64,000 bases of DNA from Adineta steineri (taxonomy: Eukaryota > Rotifera > Eurotatoria > Adinetida > Adinetidae): assembly GCA_905250115.1 (NCBI GenBank), contig CAJNOI010000012.1, forward strand, positions 787,273 to 851,272. Direction: 5' to 3'. Positions within the stretch are counted from its first letter, which is position 1. Every line of letters begins with the position of its first letter. Under the pieces are notes generated by a model. It was not told the DNA's origin and made no database searches. It was given only the letters and a program-made list of their open reading frames with translations. Made by a program: the position numbers and the translations under genes. Below, piece after piece: positions 57,871-64,000 of this stretch.

Positions 57871-60800
57871 AAACTCAGCACTATTGAGATAATTAGAGCT
57901 GTTGCTCTGTCCACCAATAACTAGTACTATTCCATTTGCTAATGTGGATGCTGTGTGAACAGATCGTGCGGTACTCATGTTTGCTATAGGTGTCCAAGTG
58001 CCTGTTGATGGATTGTACAATTCAGCACTATTGAGAAAATTAAACCCATCGTATCCACCAGCAACTAATACTAATCCATTTGTTAACGTAGATGCTGTGT
58101 GGCGAGCTCGGGCAGTACTCATGCTTCTCGTAGTTGTCCAATTACCTGTTGATGGATTGTATAATTCAGCACTAGTAAGATAACCACTGTTACCTTGTCC
58201 ACCAGTCACTAATACCGATCCATTTGCTAATATGGATGCTGTGTGATATTGTCGTGCCACACTCATGCTTCCTGTGGTTGTCCAATTACCTGTTGATGGA
58301 TTATATAATTCAGCACTATTGACATAACCACCGCTGTTGTATCCACCAGCAACTAATACTAACCCATTCGCTAATATGGATGCTGTGTGAGATCGCCGTG
58401 CGACACTCATGCTTCCTGTGTATGTCCAATTACCTGTTGATGGATTGTACAATTCAGTACTACCAGGATAACTACCACCGCTACTTCCACCAGTAACTAA
58501 TACTAATCCATCTGTTAATGTGGATGCTTTGTGATAATCCCGTGCGACATGCATGCTTCCTGTGGTTGTCCAACTGCCTGCCGAAGGATCATATAATTCA
58601 GCACTACTGTAATAACTCGAACCACTGAATCCACCCGCAACTAATACTAATCCATTTGCTAATGTGGATGCTGTGTGATATTTTCGTATGACACTCATGC
58701 TTCCTGTGGTTGTCCAAGTGCCTGTTGATGGATTATACAATTCAGTACTTTTGACAGTACTACCGCCGTTGGTGACTCCCCCAGCAACTAATATCGATCC
58801 ATTTGCTAATGTGGATGCTGTGTGAAATCCTCGTGTAACATTCATGTTTCCTGTCATTGTCCATTCTAAATAAAATAGAAAAGTGAGAAAAAAATATCGT
58901 TCTTAAAAGGACCTCGAATCTCTCATATGTATAAAGTGTCTATCTATTGATAACAAATCAAATGATTTCAACCTTTCAACAAACTTCTCTTTGTTGTCAT
59001 GATTAAGATAAGATTCATTATAAAATGTTAAACTAAATTAAGAAAAAATATGTTATGAACGACTTTATTGATATTTTTCGAGTTGAGACGATGATACAAA
59101 CTGAAGCAACTCAAACATTGTCCTACAATTCAGTTATGATGAATAATAAGCAAACTTCCGAATTTAAGTGAAAGTCATTCTAAGTTGTTCAACATAGTTG
59201 AAGCAATATGTACTTTCACCATGCTGGATTAGTGGTGTATACATGTATCAGCCATGAGATGCCTATTTATACTTATAATATAAATGGTTATCAAATGCCT
59301 AATATCACTTCGAAAATAAATATTCGTATATATATATATATATATATATATCCACACATATATATGTAGTCGTAGTTTTAGATTTATATATTTATACATA
59401 TACATACATATTTTGTGGTAGTTATATTTAGTTAAAGTTCTAGATTTATATATTCATATATATACATACATATGTAGTTGCAGTTATATTTATTTTTAGA
59501 TTTAGGTTTATATATTCATACATATGTAGTTCCAGTTATATTTATTTTTAGATTAAGTTTATATATTGATACATATGTAGTTCCAGTTATATTTATTTTT
59601 AGATTTAGGTTTATATATTCATACATATGTAGTTCCAGTTATATTTATTTTTAGATTAAGTTTATATATTCATACATATGTAGTTGCAGCTACATTTAGT
59701 TAAAGTTTTAGATTTAGTTATTCATATATATACATACATATGTAGTTGCAGTTATATTTAGTTTTAGATTTAGATTTATATATTTGCATATATATGTACT
59801 TACAGTTATATTTAGGAATAGATTTAGATTTCTGTATTCATATATCATATGATGGGAAATTTGAATTTGCGGAAAATTCAGTTTCTTTAAAAACAAAACA
59901 ATTTGCGACAAAATCGTTTAGAGTGATGAAATCAAAGGAATCACGAAAAATTTATTTTTGCGAAAAAGTATTTTTATATCAAAAATTTTTGTTTTGCCAA
60001 AACGCTTTTTGCTAAAAAACTTTTTTGTAACAGCATTAGACCTCGTATATCGCGATAGCGGTATAGCGGTATAAGATTTTGAATTTGTTGCAAAATCAAA
60101 TGGCCCACTAGCCAATATATATATATATACATACATATATATTTAGTTTCAGATAAAGTTGGGAATATATTCAGTCTTTTTTATTTTGTAGATACGTATA
60201 GAGATACTGATGTAGATGCAGATATGTTTATAATTCAACTCAGTTCTATTCTTACATAATACTGTTACATAATAGTAGATATAAATTTGTGGCAAAACCG
60301 TTTTCTGCAAAGACTAATGAGTTTTTCGAAGTATTAGTATGCGAGCATATTATCAGTATTTAAGTATATTGGTTTTCGGGAATTTTTCTGCGACTCAGTG
60401 TCCAGATGAGCTCTTTACAGAGTTTAGAGCAGGACTTTTGTTAAAAAAAGAGAAACTCTTCATTCAACACAGCTACTACTCTGTCACGAAAATACAGTAT
60501 CCTCACGTAATACACACTATCATTAATTTTAGGAGCCCGGCCTCGGGGCCGGGCGACGGGCGACGAAAACGTGTACACAGTAGGCCTCGAGCTCAAAAAA
60601 GGGCAAGCGTATAAATACTTAGTTCTTGTCATGAACCTCTCACCCACAAAAAACACACCCAAACCGACCCACCCCCACCGTATCTATAATTAGATATATA
60701 TATGAACATATAAGTCTAAAACTAAAACTAAATATAACTACCACAACATATGTATGTATGTATATGAATAACTAAATCTAAAACTTTAACTAAATGTAGC

Positions 60801-62440
60801 TGCAACTACATATGTATCAATATATAAACCTAAATCTAAAACTAAATATAACTACCACAACATATGTATGTATATATATGAATATATAAATCTAAAACTG
60901 TAACTAAATATAACTGGAACTACATATGTATGTATATATATGAATATATAAATCTAGAACTATAACTAAATATAACTGGAACTACATATGTATCAATATA
61001 TAAATCTAGAACTATAACTAAATATAACTGGAACTACATATGTATGTATATATATGAATATATAAATCTAAAACTGTAACTAAATATAACTACCACAACA
61101 TATGTATATATATATATATAATGGAGTGTGTATATGTATGAAGAGTATCCGTTTATATTATAACTACAAGTAACGCTCGTCTGCGGACTCGCTCAGCTCT
61201 TTCTCGTAGGAATCGTATTCTACAATACTAAACTTTTTGCTCATACAGTTTGGAAAAATTAACACCAGATTTGTGTTCTTCCACCCTAATTACCCTTCTG
61301 TCACCCCTTATGAAATTTTTTTTTTATAAAAATTGGTTCTCTCCCTAAAAAAGTGATCCATAAAATTATTTTATAAAACTAACATCAGATTCGAATTCTC
61401 CGCATCGAAATGCCCCAAAAATGTCTTTTCTAAAAAATCGATTCTCGAATTAACCTGTGGTAAAACTTTCTTGGAACTATCTTTAAGATTAATAATATTA
61501 ATTAATTATTAATTGATTTTTAACTAAAATTAACCTCACATTCGAATTCTTGGCACCGGATTACCGTCGGTTAAACATTTTTCAAAAATTAATAATATCA
61601 ATTATTAACTGATTATTAACTAATTAATTTTAATAAATCAATCTCAGGTCCAAGTTCTGCATACTCAATTACCCTTTGGTCCAACTTTTCTGAAAATATT
61701 TTAAAAATTAATAATACTAATTATTAACTGATTGTTAACTAATTATTAACTAGTTAGTTTTAATAAACTAACCTCAGATTCAAGTTCCCCGCCGTCGATT
61801 ACCCCCCAGTGAAAGTTTTCCGGAAGTATCTGAAAAATTAAATTTCAATGTTTTTTTGACCCTGCGGACAGACAAGCAAGCAAGCAAGCAAGCAAGCAAA
61901 CAAACAAACAATTTATTCTTACTGGACTCTTCTCTACGAGAAAGAGAATAAATAGGCAAGTACTCGTATCAGCATGTATGTAAGGATGAGTACTAATGAG
62001 AATAATGACTGTGAGTAACAGAATTTAATAATCGCATCGTTCTCATAAGAAAATCAGTACACTAACGTCGTAAGTCTGTTCTATTTATACTGACCTGCCG
62101 GAAATCGTGTTCCAATAATAACATTCATACTAGTAGTGTCTGCATCATTCAACATATTTCCGTTTTGGTTAAATATATGAGCAAATAATTCACAATTTGA
62201 AGTTGATTGGCGAAAAGTAGCTGCTCTACACTGACTTCGAGTTAAACAGGCTATTTGACAATTTCTAATGTTGGATGTAATAAGATTAATGAATGGTAAA
62301 CAAGTTGTATTTGCACATTGAAACTTGGAATCAACCATTAAAGACATTTCCATTGATCGTATATTTTCTCCGACTGCTTGTGTAATAATCATAAGTAAAA
62401 GCCATAAACAAATTCTTGTTGAAGCCATCAACCACCACAT
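57865..62440 (-). CDS. PAN/apple-kelch protein with a giant repeat-filled intron (inferred join)
   Basis: The 5' exon (62440 to about 62091) encodes a signal peptide (MASTRICLWLLLMIITQAVG) and a PAN/apple-like domain with paired Cys (FQCANTTCLPF, CQIACLTRSQCRAATFR, CELFAHIFNQNG). The 3' exon (58866-57865) encodes seven kelch blades (HTASTLANGLVLVAGG ... AELYNPSTG-W). The donor CAG|GTCAGT at about 62090 and the acceptor TTTAG|AATGG at about 58867 are both phase 1, as in the kelch gene at 5-7 kb, so one gene with an intron of about 3.2 kb is likely. If not joined, the PAN frame ends by itself at 62081 (119 aa) and the kelch gene lacks a start. The product would be secreted. Confidence 0.6.
59330..59830 (+). 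repeat. Minisatellite array (TA-rich, unit about 55-65 bp)
   Basis: Units of CATATGTAGTTNCAGTTATA, then TTTATTTTTAGATT and GGTTTATATATTCATA repeat about seven times. The same unit returns inverted at 60690-61120. Confidence 0.85.
59831..60690. other. Spacer between inverted minisatellite arrays
   Basis: Contains runs of TTTGCGAAAA-like words (about 59860-60020), a CGCGATAGCGGTATAGCGG patch near 60050, and a GC-rich hairpin at 60535. No gene is supported. Confidence 0.4.
60535..60554. repeat. Perfect GC-rich hairpin
   Basis: GCCCGGC and GCCGGGC pair across a short CTCGGG-type loop, in a region that is otherwise AT-rich, and are followed by GACGGGCGACG. Confidence 0.75.
60690..61120 (-). repeat. 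Minisatellite array, inverted copy
   Basis: Units read ATATAAATCTAAAACTNTAA, then CTAAATATAACT and GGAACTACATATGTA, the reverse complement of the 59330-59830 unit. About seven units. Confidence 0.85.
61230..61850. repeat. Degenerate tandem repeat, unit about 110-130 bp
   Basis: Four to five units share AACCTCAGATTCAAGTTC, then CGNNNTCGATTACCC, a CTTTTCTGAAA-like word and AAAATTAATAATATTAATTA. The last unit runs into a tetranucleotide microsatellite. Confidence 0.7.
61872..61912 (+). repeat. CAAG/CAAA microsatellite
   Basis: Six CAAG-type units followed by three to four CAAA units, directly after the degenerate tandem repeat (CCTGCGGACAGACAAG). This could be the tail of a mobile element. Confidence 0.85.
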
Positions 62441-62533
62441 ACTAAGTAGATCAAATCAATTCAATTCATAAAACAAGACAAAGTATTTATAGAGCAATAA
62501 ATTCTTTTTTCTCTCTCTTTTCAGTGGTTACTG

Positions 62534-62680
62534 CGTAGTTTTTTCTCAGACTTTACTTCATCAATCAAACGGAGAAACAGTCCCAATATCTTTTTCCCAG
62601 AATTCGCTTTATTAATCTAACGGAAAAACAGTACGGACACCTTTTCTCAGAATTCATTTCATCAATTTAATCAAAAGAAG
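62534..62680. repeat. Three-copy tandem repeat, unit about 55 bp
   Basis: TTTTCTCAGACTTTACTTCA, TTTCCCAGAATTCGCTTTAT and TTTTCTCAGAATTCATTTCA head three units that each continue with ATCAAT...AACGGANAAACAGT. The third unit is truncated next to the telomere-like array. Confidence 0.7.
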
Positions 62681-62685
62681 TAAGT

Positions 62686-62812
62686 CAGGGTGTGGGTGTG
62701 GGTGTGGGTGTGGGTGTGGGTGTGGGTGTGGGTGNNNNNNNNNNTGGGTGTGGGTGTGGGTGTGGGTGTGGGTGTGGGTGTGGGTGTGGGTATGGGTGTG
62801 AGTGTGGGTGTG
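62686..62812 (+). repeat. Interstitial telomere-like array (GGGTGT)n
   Basis: About twenty uninterrupted GGGTGT units, split by a 10-N gap at 62735-62744, with degenerate units (GGGTAT, GAGTGT) only at the right edge. TGTGGG is the repeat I recall for bdelloid rotifer telomeres. It lies upstream of the PAN-kelch gene and is not at a contig end. Confidence 0.9.
62735..62744. other. Assembly gap (10 N)
   Basis: The gap lies within a perfect hexamer array, so the true array length is unknown. Confidence 0.85.
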
Positions 62813-63629
62813 ATTCTAGATGAAGATAAAATCTTGAGTTAATATCTGTAAAAAGAAGTATACTTTGTAAAGTACACTGATCCTCTAAGGCTGAATATGC
62901 AATATGAAATCAATCAAAAACTCAACACGTCAACAGTAATTTGAATTGAATGCATGATGTGTTACAATTTTTGACAATATTTGCTCTTTAATGTATGTTA
63001 GAAGAAAGCGATGAAGACAGCTTGTTACAATGACAAATTTATTTTGTCGGAAGGGAAATAAAAATTAAAGTTGGTGAATACGAGAAAATGATCATAACTC
63101 AAAAACAACGACAGCGTGAGAATAAACAAAGCCAGCAATCAGCAGTATTTTTTATGTAAATATAACAGTTTCTCAGTCTCGTGAAAAGAGAAAGAAGGAT
63201 ATTATTACATTTGAAGCCATGTGAACAAGCAAAAGAAAAAAACGCTATTAAATACACTGGGGGTGTAGGTGTGATTATTAGAATTATCTCTCATACATCG
63301 TCTTATTAATTAAAAACTCTCGAAAAACATGACTCAACTACTCGAACGATATTTTTAAATCACTTTTTAGATTGTAACATGTATTGATTATAAAATTTAT
63401 AGCACTTATTCATGGATAAAATCCACTTAAGTTCTTAAAAGCATTTATACTTATATATACATAAATTTGACAAAACAAACTTCATTTTTGTGTCGTATTG
63501 AATATTTATTACTAAAATCTTATAGCGATCTAGTATATAAGGTATGGATGCGGCTTGGATGAATAGTATCTTCACACCGACACACACGCCAACACTCATT
63601 TGGCTGGACGTGATACGAATGACTAATGT
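62813..63629. other. Intergenic with eroded telomere-motif hairpins
   Basis: No gene is supported. A half hairpin GGGGGTGTAGGTGTGATT is at about 63259. A fuller eroded copy is at 63541-63595 (GGTATGGATGCGGCTTGGAT facing CACACACGCCAACACTCATT). Confidence 0.45.
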
Positions 63630-63890
63630 TCTTCACATTTGTACTTATATCCACTCTTCTTCAATGAAAATATCCATTCATTTGTTAAAATAATGATCTC
63701 TCTTTTATCACTCATGGCTCTTTTTCAACAATCACTATACAATATGACTTCGAAGTATTACTGCAATTCATATATTATTTGGTGAATGAATATGTATTAA
63801 GAAATGTGAATGATTAAATAATTTGATAACATATAAATTTTTTATAATTCAGTTCACAAAAGAAAATGTCATTGTGTCTATATCGATTAA
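63630..63890. repeat. Segmental duplication, copy B
   Basis: Paralogue of 57621-57870, again immediately before a kelch 3' end. The divergence is visible but modest. Confidence 0.85.
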
Positions 63891-64000
63891 TACAACTCAG
63901 CACTATTAAGATAAGTGACACCATTGTATCCGCTAGCAAGTAATACTTCTCCATTTGCTAATATGGATGCTGTGTTCATATATCGGACGATACTCATGTT
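63886..64000 (-). CDS. Kelch-repeat gene, 3' end (runs off the window)
   Basis: The minus-strand frame from the window edge encodes the last kelch blade (NMSIVRYMNTASILANGEVL, then ASGYNG and LNSAELY) and stops at the same residue as the gene at 57865. It is the second member of the local duplication. The glycine pair of the blade reads ASG rather than AGG, a mild departure. Confidence 0.75.

Overview
The window is an AT-rich eukaryotic contig with many short, spliced genes (introns mostly 40-70 bp, GT-AG). A bdelloid rotifer is the best fit. Reasons: very compact introns, a TGTGGG-type telomere-like repeat (tandem array near 62.7 kb and many short hairpins), expanded kelch/FG-GAP and GPCR families, and several genes that look bacterial or fungal in origin (aldo-keto reductase, GH19 chitinase, SnoaL-like protein, DUF4166/saccharopine-dehydrogenase-like protein, cysteine peptidase). 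This assignment is inference; no rRNA or marker gene is present. I saw no tRNA, rRNA or CRISPR array.

Layout. 0-5 kb: fuseless-like membrane protein, a decayed GPCR, a PLAC8 protein. 5-17 kb: membrane-anchored kelch protein, cysteine-peptidase-like gene, a poorly defined membrane gene, a Ly6/uPAR-like GPI protein, a fungal-type aldo-keto reductase. 17.1-35.5 kb: a chemoreceptor-like GPCR on the minus strand whose ectodomain exon is split by a 15.3 kb mobile element. 37-57 kb: protein kinase with four PBZ fingers, VIT/vWA protein, SnoaL-like protein, DUF4166 protein, FG-GAP membrane protein, GH19 chitinase, KDSR, SLC33A1, serine beta-lactamase-like protein. 57-64 kb: two kelch genes in a duplicated block, minisatellites and telomere-like repeats.

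The main discovery is the element at 19502-34814. It has about 42-bp terminal inverted repeats beginning 5'-TG, a 6-bp target duplication (tatata), and four plus-strand spliced genes whose exon phases all close into intact proteins by my hand splicing. These are a retroviral-type DDE integrase with a CXC tail (553 aa), an RPA-like ssDNA-binding protein (218 aa), a PrimPol primase-polymerase with DxE, SxH and D motifs and a C-terminal zinc knuckle (472 aa), and a P-loop DUF3987-like ATPase (892 aa). I recognise no described transposon family with this set. It looks like a cut-and-paste integrase joined to a replication module (SSB, primase, ATPase). Removing the element and one target copy restores the host GPCR frame, so the insertion appears recent.

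Other unusual items: a kinase fused to poly(ADP-ribose)-binding zinc fingers made from repeated, phase-identical exons; a dispersed family of short telomere-motif hairpins; a PAN/apple-kelch gene whose presumed 3.2 kb intron holds an inverted pair of minisatellite arrays; and a 178-bp hAT-type MITE nested in the large element. Four runs of N interrupt the sequence; at least two lie in tandem repeats. Splice sites were read by eye, so coordinates may be off by a base or so.
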